Shown in pieces: positions 9,119-18,048 of a stretch of 47,181 nt of DNA. The notes under the pieces were generated by a model, which made no database searches, was not told where the DNA came from, and saw only the letters and a program-made list of their open reading frames with translations. The position numbers were made by a program, and so were the translations under genes. This stretch comes from Methylohalomonas sp964522485 (lineage in GTDB: Bacteria > Pseudomonadota > Gammaproteobacteria > Methylohalomonadales > Methylohalomonadaceae). Location of the stretch: the NCBI GenBank assembly GCA_964522485.1, contig CAZFUS010000012.1:1-47181 (forward strand), written 5' to 3'. Every line of letters starts with the position of its first letter. Position 1 is the stretch's first letter.

Positions 9119-10444
9119 ATGCAGTATTCGCAGTTGAATGTGTTGACGCAGTTACATAATGTGGGATTAAAAGTGACTTCACATTTTGCCAGGCTGTGTT
9201 TTCTTATCCTGTTTGCTATCGGTCAGCACGGCATGGCGGCCGATAATCTGAAAAACGCTATTATCAGTGACGGGAAAATTTACGCCGATTTCCGTTACCG
9301 CTACGAACATGTCGATGACGGTCTGGCGCCAAAGGATGCCAATGCGAGTACCCTGCGCAGCGTTTTAGGTTACCAGTCCGGCAAGCTGCACGGCTTTTCC
9401 GCACTGCTGGAGGGCGAGCTGGTCAACCGCCTCGGCGGCAATTTCACCGAGTTCCCCGGTCAGTCCGGCAGCAATACTGCCCTGGTCGCCGATCCTGACA
9501 GCACCGAGCTCAACCAGGGCTATCTGCAATACCAGGCCATCGGTAACAACCGGATTCGCATCGGCCGGCAGATCATCACCTATCGCGATGAGCCGTTTCA
9601 CCGCTTCATCGGCACCATACTGTGGCGCCAGAACTGGCAGACTTTCGATGCCATCAGTCTCAAGAATCAGGTTCTGGCACACACAACGCTGAGCTATGCC
9701 TATATCTGGAACGTCAACCGCATCTTCGGTGACCAGTCACCTCCGCCGCTGAGCGACTTCGACAGCGACAGCCATCTTCTGAATGTTCAGTATGACCGCT
9801 TCAGCTTTGCCAATCTGGAAAGTTATGCCTACCTGCTGGACTTTGACAACGCTTCCGCAGCTTCGAATGCCACGCTGGGCCTGCGAGTCCATGGCGATAT
9901 CCCGCTCTATACGGCCATCATACCGATCTATGCGCTGGAGTATGCCCATCAGTCCGATCACGGCGACAATCCGGGTAACTATGACGTCAGCTATCAGCTT
10001 GTCGAGAGTGGCTTCAGGTTCAAGCCGGATAACATACTCGACAGTCTCATGCTTAAAGTGAGTTACGAACGCCTCAGCGGCACCGGTACATTTGCCTTCC
10101 AGACACCGCTCGGCACCAACCATGCCTTCCAGGGAACCGCCGATCGCTTCCTGACGACGCCGGCGGACGGTATCCGCGACTACTATGTTACGGGGGTGGC
10201 TACAGCCTGGGGTTTTAAACTGACCGCCGGCTATCACGTACTGGAATCGGACAAGCTTGGTTATCGTTACGGCGATGAACTGGATATTGAGCTGACCCGC
10301 GGGATTGGCCGGTATTTGACCCTCGGAGCCAAGTATGCTGACTATAATGCCGATGGCAACGTCACCAGCTTCCTGCGTAACGGTATCTCCACTGTTACCG
10401 CCGATGCCCGGAAATTCTGGCTGTATGCAACGGCCAGCTTCTAG
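9119..10444 (+). CDS. Outer-membrane beta-barrel porin, alginate-export-like family
   Basis: Outer-membrane protein of up to 441 aa. A hydrophobic segment (FARLCFLILFAIGQHG) with a likely cleavage after GMA-AD precedes alternating polar/hydrophobic strands that end in an aromatic residue (LYATASF), the classic barrel C-terminus. The signature IRIGRQIITYRDEPFHRF followed by WRQNWQTFDAI matches the alginate-export porin family. The start is uncertain: ATG 9119 gives a long pre-signal stretch, while GTG 9161 or 9173 would give a normal signal peptide. It lies 27 bases after the PPIase with no terminator between, so it is probably in the nar transcript. Passage of nitrate or another small anion is only a guess. 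Confidence 0.82.
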   Translation: MQYSQLNVLTQLHNVGLKVTSHFARLCFLILFAIGQHGMAADNLKNAIISDGKIYADFRYRYEHVDDGLAPKDANASTLRSVLGYQSGKLHGFSALLEGELVNRLGGNFTEFPGQSGSNTALVADPDSTELNQGYLQYQAIGNNRIRIGRQIITYRDEPFHRFIGTILWRQNWQTFDAISLKNQVLAHTTLSYAYIWNVNRIFGDQSPPPLSDFDSDSHLLNVQYDRFSFANLESYAYLLDFDNASAASNATLGLRVHGDIPLYTAIIPIYALEYAHQSDHGDNPGNYDVSYQLVESGFRFKPDNILDSLMLKVSYERLSGTGTFAFQTPLGTNHAFQGTADRFLTTPADGIRDYYVTGVATAWGFKLTAGYHVLESDKLGYRYGDELDIELTRGIGRYLTLGAKYADYNADGNVTSFLRNGISTVTADARKFWLYATASF

Positions 10445-10546
10445 GCAGCTCGGTGAATTTAAGACGCTTTTGTCTGCCAAATTGACAGACCTGACAGTTG
10501 TGATGGTCAATGATCTCGACGAAGTCCTGATATGAATGATTGGGTC

Positions 10547-10552
10547 TATAAT
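10547..10552 (+). promoter_or_regulatory. Candidate -10 box for the ribonucleotide reductase gene
   Basis: A perfect TATAAT lies 35 bases before the ATG at 10588. The sequence 16-18 bases upstream (TCCTGA region) is a poor -35. No cobalamin riboswitch, NrdR box or FNR box was recognised in the 143 bases upstream of the gene. Confidence 0.4.
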
Positions 10553-10587
10553 AGAACAAACGTGAGCTGTAACCACCAGAGTGAAAT

Positions 10588-13479
10588 ATGTGTGCAAAGC
10601 GTAGCATTGCGGAGTCTCTCGAACTGAGTCCTCAGCAGGTCAGCCGCGATGTACTGCAGGAGAAGTATGCCAGGGCCGGGGAAACCAGCATTGAAGACGT
10701 ACGCCGGCGCGTGGCACGGGTACTCGCTCTGGATGAACAGGACCCGGAACACTGGACCGAGGTTTTCTATCAGGTTCAGGCCGGAGGTTTTATTCCCGCC
10801 GGCCGTATCAATTCCGCAGCCGGCACCGATCTCTGTGCCACGCTCATCAACTGCTTCGTACAACCGGTCGGTGACTCCATTACCGAGATCGTCGACGGCA
10901 GACCCGGCATCTACACTGCGCTTGCAGAAGCCGCCGAAACCATGCGTCGCGGTGGTGGTGTCGGTTATGACTTCTCCGCCATCCGGCCGAAGGGCGCGCT
11001 GGTTCGCGGTACCAACTCCCGTGCCAGCGGCCCCATTTCCTACATGCGGGTTTTCGATCGCTCCTGCGAGACCGTGGAATCAGCCGGCGCCCGTCGCGGC
11101 GCGCAGATGGGCGTCCTGCGCTGTGATCATCCCGATATCGAGGAGTTCATGCATGCCAAGGACACGGCGGGTGAACTGACCAACTTCAATATCAGTGTCG
11201 CCGTGACCGATACCTTCATGAACGCGGTCGAGGCGGACGATGACTTCGAACTCGTGCACAAGGTCGAACCGGGCGAGGACCTGAAACAGGCTGATGCCTG
11301 TCAGCGCGACGACGGGCTGTGGGTTTATCGGCGTATCAACGCACGCAAGCTGTGGGCGGATATCACTGCCTCGACCTATGACCATGCCGAACCCGGTGTG
11401 CTGTTCATCGATCGCATGAACAGCGACAACAACCTGCATTACTGTGAGCTCATCGAAGCGACCAATCCCTGCGGTGAACAGCCGCTGCCGGCCTATGGCT
11501 GCTGCTGTCTTGGGAGTCTCAACCTGACCTGTTTCGTGCGCCGGCCGTTTACTGCGGAAGCGCATTTTGATTTCGATGCTTTTACGCACGACATTGAACC
11601 CGCGATCCGGATGCTGGACAACGTACTCGACGTGACCGTCTGGCCGCTGCCGCAGCAAAAGCAGGAAGCGAACAATAAGCGCCGTGTCGGCCTCGGTTTC
11701 ACGGGCCTGGGGGATGCGCTGGTCATGCTGGGCCTGCGTTATGACAGTCAGGAAGCCCGTGACATGGCTGCGCAGATTGCCTGCCACCTGCGTAATACCG
11801 CCTATCGCGCCTCGATCAGGCTTGCGCGTGAAAAGGGCGCATTCCCACTGTTTGACGCGGACAAATATCTCCAGTCCGGTTTTACTCAACGCCTACCCGA
11901 AGATATCCGCAAGCAGATCCGTCAATACGGTATCCGCAACAGTCATCTGCTGTCGATCGCGCCGACCGGCACCATCAGTCTGGCGTTCGCCGACAATGCC
12001 TCGAACGGCATCGAACCGCCTTATTCCTGGACCTACCGGCGCATCAAGCGCATGCCGGATGACTCAACCCGCGTCTACACGGTCGAGGATCATGCCTATC
12101 GCCTGTACAAGCAGGGCGGCGGCGATGTGAATGACCTCCCGGCAGCGTTCGTTACCGCGCTGGAGATCAGTGCACTGGATCATATGCGCATGCTGCAGTC
12201 AGTACAGCCTTATATTGACACCTCGATTTCGAAGACTGTAAACGTGCCGGAGGATTACAGCTTCGAGGATTTCAAGGATTTGTATCTGGAGGCCTGGCAT
12301 TCCGATCTGAAAGGCCTGGCGACATACCGTCCCAACACAATCACGGGGGCAGTGCTGCAGGCCGGCGAAGGTAGCGAGGAGAGCGGGAAAACACAGCCCC
12401 AGGATTTTGATGAATCGGATCCGGATCGTCGCATCTCGCTCGATCATGTGCCGAAACCGGCACTGGCCAGTCTCCGATGGCCCGGCCGGCCGGCATTGCC
12501 GAACGGCAATCCGGCCTGGACCTACATGATTGAACATCCGAACGGTACCAAGTTTGCGTTGTTCGTCGGCCATATAGAAAACAGTGACGGCCGGGTTTAT
12601 CCGTTCGAAGTCTGGGTTAACGGCGCGGAACAGCCACGCGGCCTAGGTGCCCTTGCCAAGACCCTGTCCATGGATATGCGTGCCAATGATCGCGCCTGGT
12701 TAAAACACAAACTTGAATCACTGATGAAAGCCTCGGGTGATGATGCCTTCTGGCTGCCCATGCCACCGAAAGGTGAATTGCGCCGGGTGCCCAGCCTCGT
12801 CAGTGGCGTCGCCACACTGATCAATTACCGTCTGGAAGAACTGGGCGTGTTCAGGGAGACCGATGACCTGGTTAATGAAAGGCCGGTATTGAGCGCGCTG
12901 ATGAGTCCGAAGGAACCGAAGACAGGTGCCGACGGCACCATGTCGTGGACGGTCGATATATATAATCCGGCGACCGGTGATGATTTCGTACTCGGGCTGA
13001 AGGAACTGGTCCTGCCCGGTGGGCAGCGCTGTCCTTACTCCGTGTGGCTGGCCGGTGAATATCCGCGCTCCCTGGATGGTCTCTGCAAGGTCCTGTCGTT
13101 CGACATGCGAGTTGTCGATCCGGCCTGGATTGGCGCCAAGCTGCGCAAGTTGCTGAACTATCCGGAACCACAGGGTGATTTTCTTGCGTGGGTGCCGGGC
13201 AGGAAGCGCCAGCAGAGCTGGCCGTCGACGATTGCCTACATGGCCCGGCTCATGATTCACCGCTACGCCATGCTCGGCATCCTCGACGAGGAAGGTTTTC
13301 CGGTCGAGCCCATGGGCGTGCTCGATCTGCCCGAGGGCGTTGTACCGCTACAGCGCGCCGCCGGTGCCCAGGAGGTTATGCCGGGCAAACGCTGTTCAAC
13401 CTGTGGCGCCTACGCCGTCATCCGCAAGGATGGCTGCGATTTCTGCACCGCGTGCGGTGAGCTCGGTACCTGTGGTTAA
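10588..13479 (+). CDS. nrdJ: Class II adenosylcobalamin-dependent ribonucleotide reductase
   Basis: Makes deoxyribonucleotides using vitamin B12 and needs no oxygen, so it suits anaerobic growth (963 aa). The active site is visible: NPCGE with Cys295 (thiyl radical) and Glu297, the redox partner Cys306 eleven residues on in YGCCCLGSLNL, and the other redox cysteine Cys89 in LINCFVQP. The phosphate-binding loop PTGTIS is present. After the barrel, from about residue 638, come two tandem TSCPD-type domains (TKFALFVGHI and DDFVLGLKEL regions). The protein ends in a short zinc-ribbon-like tail with paired cysteines, CSTCG...CDFCTACG. It converges with psd, only 15 bases separating the stop codons. 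Confidence 0.95.
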   Translation: MCAKRSIAESLELSPQQVSRDVLQEKYARAGETSIEDVRRRVARVLALDEQDPEHWTEVFYQVQAGGFIPAGRINSAAGTDLCATLINCFVQPVGDSITEIVDGRPGIYTALAEAAETMRRGGGVGYDFSAIRPKGALVRGTNSRASGPISYMRVFDRSCETVESAGARRGAQMGVLRCDHPDIEEFMHAKDTAGELTNFNISVAVTDTFMNAVEADDDFELVHKVEPGEDLKQADACQRDDGLWVYRRINARKLWADITASTYDHAEPGVLFIDRMNSDNNLHYCELIEATNPCGEQPLPAYGCCCLGSLNLTCFVRRPFTAEAHFDFDAFTHDIEPAIRMLDNVLDVTVWPLPQQKQEANNKRRVGLGFTGLGDALVMLGLRYDSQEARDMAAQIACHLRNTAYRASIRLAREKGAFPLFDADKYLQSGFTQRLPEDIRKQIRQYGIRNSHLLSIAPTGTISLAFADNASNGIEPPYSWTYRRIKRMPDDSTRVYTVEDHAYRLYKQGGGDVNDLPAAFVTALEISALDHMRMLQSVQPYIDTSISKTVNVPEDYSFEDFKDLYLEAWHSDLKGLATYRPNTITGAVLQAGEGSEESGKTQPQDFDESDPDRRISLDHVPKPALASLRWPGRPALPNGNPAWTYMIEHPNGTKFALFVGHIENSDGRVYPFEVWVNGAEQPRGLGALAKTLSMDMRANDRAWLKHKLESLMKASGDDAFWLPMPPKGELRRVPSLVSGVATLINYRLEELGVFRETDDLVNERPVLSALMSPKEPKTGADGTMSWTVDIYNPATGDDFVLGLKELVLPGGQRCPYSVWLAGEYPRSLDGLCKVLSFDMRVVDPAWIGAKLRKLLNYPEPQGDFLAWVPGRKRQQSWPSTIAYMARLMIHRYAMLGILDEEGFPVEPMGVLDLPEGVVPLQRAAGAQEVMPGKRCSTCGAYAVIRKDGCDFCTACGELGTCG

Positions 13480-13494
13480 ACAAACTCCCTTTAC

Positions 13495-14409
13495 TCAGAC
13501 GCCGCGGATCGTGCGCCGGAAACCCAGCGACCGGCCCAACCGGATCATGCTTTCCGGCCCGAATGTTTGCTGCCACTGAATACACGCAGGAGGAAACAGC
13601 AGAATCACGGTTGAACCCATATTGAAGCGGCCCATTTCGGCGCCGCGCGACAGCCTGATATCTGCATGAGTGTAATCGTAGTCAGTACACTCACCGCGCG
13701 CGGCGGGTATTAGAGTGCCGGTCCAGGCGGTCTGCATCGAACCGACGAACAGCGCACCGACCATGATCAGCGCCATTGGGCCGTTCTCGGTTCTGAAAAT
13801 ATTGATCAGTCGTTCATTGCGCGTGAACAGATTGGGTATGCCGTTGACACTTGTCTGGTTGACGGCAAAACGGCGGCCGGGGACATGGATCATTCGCTGC
13901 AGCTGGCCGTCGCAGGGCATGTGAATGCGGTGATAGTCGCGTGGCGAGAGATACAGTGTCGCGAATTCACCATTGCGGAAGCGGTTGGCGAGCTGCATAT
14001 CACCTGCAAGCAACGTGGCCAGAGAATAGTCGTAGCCTTTAGCCTGGACGATTAGGGTATCCGTGATCCGGCCCAGTTGACTGATGCGGCCATCCACAGG
14101 CGAAACAATGTCACGGCTGTCTGCAGTGATCGGTCGCACACCTGTTTTCAGTGAACGGGTAAAAAAGGCATTGAAGCTATCGTAATGGTGCAAGTCGGCC
14201 GACTCGGCCTCACTGAGATCCACCTGAAAAAATCGGCTGAACAACAGGATCAGCAGGTTTTTCCAGGGGCGCCAGCGCCAGCGGGTGGCATACCAGACAA
14301 CTCGCGATAACAGATGCTGGGGCAGCAGCGGCTGCAAGCGGTTGAATAGCCGCTGACCCGGACGCTGTGATTCAGCGGGGCGTGCGGACGCCGTTCGAAC
14401 GGGTTCCAT
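13495..14409 (-). CDS. psd: Phosphatidylserine decarboxylase proenzyme
   Basis: Converts phosphatidylserine to phosphatidylethanolamine at the inner membrane (304 aa). The self-cleavage site is in RFNMGSTVILLF: Gly265-Ser266, where Ser266 becomes the pyruvoyl group; the residue before is Met rather than the common Leu. The proposed charge-relay residues are Asp106 in VSPVDGRIS and His160/His163 in RDYHRIHMP. It is the last gene of a three-gene minus-strand unit, 8 bases after the copper chaperone. Why a phospholipid gene follows copper-delivery genes is not explained by the sequence; shared transcription may be simple read-through. Confidence 0.95.
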   Translation of the reverse strand: MEPVRTASARPAESQRPGQRLFNRLQPLLPQHLLSRVVWYATRWRWRPWKNLLILLFSRFFQVDLSEAESADLHHYDSFNAFFTRSLKTGVRPITADSRDIVSPVDGRISQLGRITDTLIVQAKGYDYSLATLLAGDMQLANRFRNGEFATLYLSPRDYHRIHMPCDGQLQRMIHVPGRRFAVNQTSVNGIPNLFTRNERLINIFRTENGPMALIMVGALFVGSMQTAWTGTLIPAARGECTDYDYTHADIRLSRGAEMGRFNMGSTVILLFPPACIQWQQTFGPESMIRLGRSLGFRRTIRGV

Positions 14410-14417
14410 CCAGTGCT

Positions 14418-14879
14418 TCAGTGGTGATGATGGTGATGCGTTTCCGCACCGCCGTGCGCCCGCCGCACCTCGGCCTCTATCGTGACGGACGGCCGATCCT
14501 GGAAACTGAAGGTCAATTCAACGCGGTCGCCGACGCGCAGCGGCTGTGCGGGATTGTAAAGCATCAGATGATAGTCTCCGGGCTTGAAAGTAATCTGCTG
14601 GCCGGGTGACAGCGTCAGGCTGTTCTTGTGTTCCATCTTGGCGACGTCACCCTCGATGCGCGTGCGGTGTATTTCGATACGTTTGAAAGCCGGACTGCTG
14701 ACTGTTTCCAGTATGCGGGTTTCCTGGCCGGCATTATGGATTTCCAGGTAACCGCCGAGTTGATCGACGCCGGGCGGTGCTTCCTGTATCCAGGCATCAT
14801 GGATGCGCACTGCTGTCACCTGAGCAGTCGCAGCGACCATGCAGAGACAGAGCAGACCTGTCAGAAAGGCAGTGCGCAT
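14418..14879 (-). CDS. Periplasmic copper chaperone PCu(A)C with natural His6 tail
   Basis: Small secreted protein (153 aa; signal peptide about residues 1-20) that binds Cu(I) and hands it to the CuA/CuB sites of haem-copper oxidases. The family motif Hx10Mx21HxM is exact: His71, Met82, His104, Met106. The C-terminus is AET followed by six consecutive histidines (148-153), encoded by mixed CAT/CAC codons and so not a simple codon slip. It could add a second metal site. It begins 4 bases after the SCO1-like gene and ends 8 bases before psd. Confidence 0.93.
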   Translation of the reverse strand: MRTAFLTGLLCLCMVAATAQVTAVRIHDAWIQEAPPGVDQLGGYLEIHNAGQETRILETVSSPAFKRIEIHRTRIEGDVAKMEHKNSLTLSPGQQITFKPGDYHLMLYNPAQPLRVGDRVELTFSFQDRPSVTIEAEVRRAHGGAETHHHHHH

Positions 14880-14883
14880 GGGA

Positions 14884-15534
14884 TCAGCCCTGTCTCTGTT
14901 GCTGGATGAAGGTCCGGATAGTCATGATGCGATCGGCCATGGCCGGCGCTTCATGCGGGGTTGTAAATATACTGACAAGGCGGCCGTCCGGATCCAGGAG
15001 AAAAACTGAAGCCGAATGATCCACCATGTAATCACCCTCTGCATCGCGTTCACCGATATGGTAGACGGCACCCAGACTGCGGGTCAGCTTATCGAGTGCT
15101 TCTGGCTGACCGCTGACGCCGATAAAGTCCGGGTTGAAATAGGACACGTATTGCTGCAGTCGGCCGGGTGTATCACGTTGCGGGTCGACGCTAATGAACA
15201 CAACATTCAGAGCCTCTGACTCCAGACCGCGCGTTTCAAGTTGTTGTGTCACCAGATTCAGTGTCGACAGCGTCAGAGGACAGATGTCGGGGCAATGGGT
15301 AAAACCGAAAAACAGTAATGACCACTGACCTTTCAGATCGGTGCGGCTGAAAGACTCACCTTTCTGATCATAAAGTGTTACATCCGGGAAGGAGGTCGGG
15401 TTTGGCCACAGCAGGCCGGCCGGCGCATCTGATCCTTGCTTATTCTGCAGCGCGAAATAGCTGCCGATACCGGCACCCAGAGCTGCCAGTGCGATAAGCA
15501 CCGTAATGACAATTAGAATCCGCTGGTTGTTCAT
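14884..15534 (-). CDS. SCO1/SenC-type copper metallochaperone
   Basis: Membrane-anchored thioredoxin-fold protein (216 aa) used in assembling the CuA centre of cytochrome oxidase. An N-terminal transmembrane anchor (residues 6-28) is followed by the fold, with the copper-binding CPDIC motif (Cys81, Cys85) in FGFTHCPDICPLTL and the third ligand His173 in VDHSASVFLLD. It is first in the minus-strand unit SCO1-PCuAC-psd and divergent from the S9 peptidase gene across 110 bases. The pairing with PCuAC is a well-established copper-delivery couple; no oxidase genes are in the window. Confidence 0.94.
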   Translation of the reverse strand: MNNQRILIVITVLIALAALGAGIGSYFALQNKQGSDAPAGLLWPNPTSFPDVTLYDQKGESFSRTDLKGQWSLLFFGFTHCPDICPLTLSTLNLVTQQLETRGLESEALNVVFISVDPQRDTPGRLQQYVSYFNPDFIGVSGQPEALDKLTRSLGAVYHIGERDAEGDYMVDHSASVFLLDPDGRLVSIFTTPHEAPAMADRIMTIRTFIQQQRQG

Positions 15535-15644
15535 ACTGGCTGCGAATTATACCCGACCGGGCATCGATCTGCGTCAATGGTGTATAACGCCCCGGATGCC
15601 GATATTGGTATAGTCAATAATCATTCGTTTGAGTTCGACTGCCG

Positions 15645-17561
15645 ATGACACTGCTGCCGCGGCGCCTGCTGTTCGACAACCCGGATCGGGCTTTTGCACT
15701 GATCAGTCCGGATGGTCGGTATATTGCCAGTCTGGCTCCGGTAGAGGGTGTAATGAATATTGTCATCGCCCCGATCGCGGAACCGGCGGCAGGCCGGCCG
15801 CTCACCCGGGAGTCCGGTCGCGGCATCGGTCATTGCGTCTGGGCGCAGGACAGTCAGTCGCTGCTGTTTCTGGCCGATCGCGATGGCGATGAACAATGGC
15901 ATCTCTATCAGGCAGGTATCGACGGCGGCCAGCATCGTGATCTGACCCCGGGTGATGCATTACGGGCCCGGTTACTGGAACTCACCCCCCGTTACCCCGA
16001 TGCAGTCCTGGTGGAGATCCAGTCGTCGTCACCGGAACAGGCAGGCCTGTTCCGGATCGAGCTCACCACGGCCGAACGCCGGGCTGTCACGGATGTGCCG
16101 CCTTTCCAGCACCTGTTGACTGATGATTTCGTGCCTGTTCTGGGTGCGCGGCCACGCGCCGATGGAGGCACTGACTGGTACCAACCAGGCGATCCTGACT
16201 GGGTAGCGGCATTTTCGGTGCCGCCCGAGGATGCGCTGACGACCTGGCCGGTCGGCCTGGGCAATGACGGCTGGCTGTACCTGGTCGACAGCCGCGACCG
16301 CGACACCGCGGCTCTGTGTGCGCTGCGACTCAAGGATGGTCTTCAGCGGCTGCTGTTCGAGGATAAAAGCGCGGACGTGACGGATGTGCTGTTTGACGCC
16401 CGCGGGCGGATGCCGCTCGCCGTGGCCGTGACCCGGGAGCGCAAGCATTGGCATGCGCTGGATGCCGGTATTGCCGCCGAATTCGATTATCTCCGCGGCC
16501 GCTGTCACGGCGATATCTCGCTGGCCAGCCGCACGCCGGACGATCGTCACTGGATTATCGGCTACCAGTCCGACACGGCGCCGGTGCGCTTTTATCATTA
16601 TGACCGCCGGGCTGGTGACTGTCATTATCTGTTCAGTAACAGTCGCCGGCTCGAATCGCTGCCGCTATTATCGATGCGGACAGCCGCTTTCGCAGCGGCT
16701 GACGGTCTGCCACTCACGGCTTATTACACCTGTCCGGATCAGTCTGGCGGTCCCTATCCCATGGTGCTGCTGGTTCACGGTGGCCCGTGGGCACGCGACG
16801 AGTGGGGATTCCAGCCCTGGCATCAGTGGCTGGCGAGTCGGGGCTACGCGGTCCTCAGTGTCAATTACCGCGGCTCCACCGGATTCGGCAAGGTTTTTCT
16901 GAATGCCGGCGATCGGGAATGGGGCGGGGCCATGCAAAAGGATCTGCTGGATGCCGTGGACTGGGCCATCGGCCAGGGCATCACAGAAAGCGATCACATC
17001 GGTATCATGGGCACGAGCTACGGCGGTTATGCCACGCTGGCGGGACTCGCCTTTACACCGACGCGGTATGCCTGTGGCATCGATCTGATGGGCCCCAGCC
17101 ATCTGGTCTCACTGCTGCAAGCCATCCCGCCGCAATGGCAGTCACAGCAGGAGCTGTTCCGGCGGCGGGTCGGTGATCCTGCCAGCGAGACGGACAGACG
17201 CATGCTGGAATCGCGTTCACCCCTGTTCAGGGCCGGGCAGATTCAGCGACCCCTCCTGATTCTTCAGGGTGAAAAGGACCCGCGTGTGCCGCGCGCCGAA
17301 TCCGATCGCATTGTCAGCGCGTTAATTGAGCGCGGCGTGCCGGTTATTTATCTGTTGTTTCCCGATGAAGGGCATGGTCTGGCGCGTCCGGTGAATCGGC
17401 TGGTGTTCTGTGCCATTGCTGAAGCTTTTCTGGCCCGGCACCTGGGAGGGCTGGCCGAGCCGCCGGGTGATGAACTGCAGGCTTCGAATGTGCAGATACT
17501 GGCCGGGGCCGATTATCTGCCCGAATGGGCGGTGAAGCTGGGCAAGGGTCGGAATGCCTGA
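15645..17561 (+). CDS. Prolyl-oligopeptidase family (S9) serine peptidase
   Basis: A 638-residue protein without signal peptide, probably cytoplasmic. The N-terminal half (about 1-360) has repeated beta-propeller-like blades (ISPDGRYIAS, VWAQDSQSLLFLAD). The C-terminal half is an alpha/beta hydrolase. The triad is visible as Ser458 in GTSYGGY, Asp545 in GEKDPRVP and His577 in DEGHG, and HGGPWARDEWGF supplies the oxyanion region. This layout is typical of S9C acylaminoacyl/dipeptidyl peptidases; the exact substrate cannot be read. The last 50 residues extend beyond the usual domain end. A terminator follows 36 bases after the stop. Confidence 0.92.
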   Translation: MTLLPRRLLFDNPDRAFALISPDGRYIASLAPVEGVMNIVIAPIAEPAAGRPLTRESGRGIGHCVWAQDSQSLLFLADRDGDEQWHLYQAGIDGGQHRDLTPGDALRARLLELTPRYPDAVLVEIQSSSPEQAGLFRIELTTAERRAVTDVPPFQHLLTDDFVPVLGARPRADGGTDWYQPGDPDWVAAFSVPPEDALTTWPVGLGNDGWLYLVDSRDRDTAALCALRLKDGLQRLLFEDKSADVTDVLFDARGRMPLAVAVTRERKHWHALDAGIAAEFDYLRGRCHGDISLASRTPDDRHWIIGYQSDTAPVRFYHYDRRAGDCHYLFSNSRRLESLPLLSMRTAAFAAADGLPLTAYYTCPDQSGGPYPMVLLVHGGPWARDEWGFQPWHQWLASRGYAVLSVNYRGSTGFGKVFLNAGDREWGGAMQKDLLDAVDWAIGQGITESDHIGIMGTSYGGYATLAGLAFTPTRYACGIDLMGPSHLVSLLQAIPPQWQSQQELFRRRVGDPASETDRRMLESRSPLFRAGQIQRPLLILQGEKDPRVPRAESDRIVSALIERGVPVIYLLFPDEGHGLARPVNRLVFCAIAEAFLARHLGGLAEPPGDELQASNVQILAGADYLPEWAVKLGKGRNA

Positions 17562-17596
17562 GTGAAATTCGTTATAATCCCGATTTGATGATTATC

Positions 17597-17620
17597 AACC
17601 CCGCCCGCTTGCGGGGTTTT
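17597..17620 (+). terminator. Rho-independent terminator after the S9 peptidase gene
   Basis: Perfect 8-bp stem AACCCCGC / GCGGGGTT with loop CCGCTT, followed by further T residues. It closes the peptidase transcript. A TATAAT at 17573-17578 lies just upstream, so the hairpin could instead sit in the leader of the ion-transport operon that starts at 17695. Confidence 0.8.
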
Positions 17621-17694
17621 GTGTATCAGCGCTTGGCGTTGTTCGGGGCGTACCGGGATTCAGTCATTCAGAGGGTATTCAAGCAGGGCCAGAC

Positions 17695-18048
17695 GTGGAG
17701 GTTACCGGACTATACAATTACTGGCTGGTCATCATTTTAATGATGATTGGCTTCTATATCGTGATCGCGCAGCCGAATCTGGTGAAGAAGCTGATCGGCT
17801 TGAGTATCTTCCAGGTCTCGGTATTCGTTCTTTATATCAGTCTCGGCTTTGTCAGAGGCGGGACCGTTCCCATTCTGAGCGAAAGCTATCAGCTCTATAG
17901 CGCACCGCTGCCGCACGTGCTGATCCTGACGGCCATCGTGGTTGGCATTGCCACGATTGCGCTGGGACTGGCGCTGGTAATCCGCATTCACCGCGCCTAC
18001 GGGACGGTCGAGGAGCACGAGATCCGTAATCAGGATGATCCCGCGTGA
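17695..18048 (+). CDS. MrpC/MnhC-like (NuoK-type) cation/proton antiporter subunit
   Basis: Small three-helix membrane protein (117 aa) of the NuoK/MrpC family. The opening LYNYWLVIILMMIGFYIVI and the motif NLVKKLIGLSIFQVSVFVLYI are characteristic, as is the third helix PLPHVLILTAIVVGIATIAL. It starts with GTG; the position fits the usual MrpC N-terminus, although the ribosome-binding site is weak. It is the first gene of a five-gene overlapped unit. In complete Mrp systems MrpA/B and E, F, G would be nearby; none is here. Confidence 0.88.
   Translation: MEVTGLYNYWLVIILMMIGFYIVIAQPNLVKKLIGLSIFQVSVFVLYISLGFVRGGTVPILSESYQLYSAPLPHVLILTAIVVGIATIALGLALVIRIHRAYGTVEEHEIRNQDDPA

Noticed and set aside
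10445..10587. Cobalamin riboswitch, NrdR box or FNR box upstream of nrdJ
   Set aside because: No B12-box-like sequence or NrdR dyad was found; the TTGTGATGGTCAAT near 10498-10511 has half-sites out of register for FNR. TTGACA at 10482 has no -10 at the right distance.
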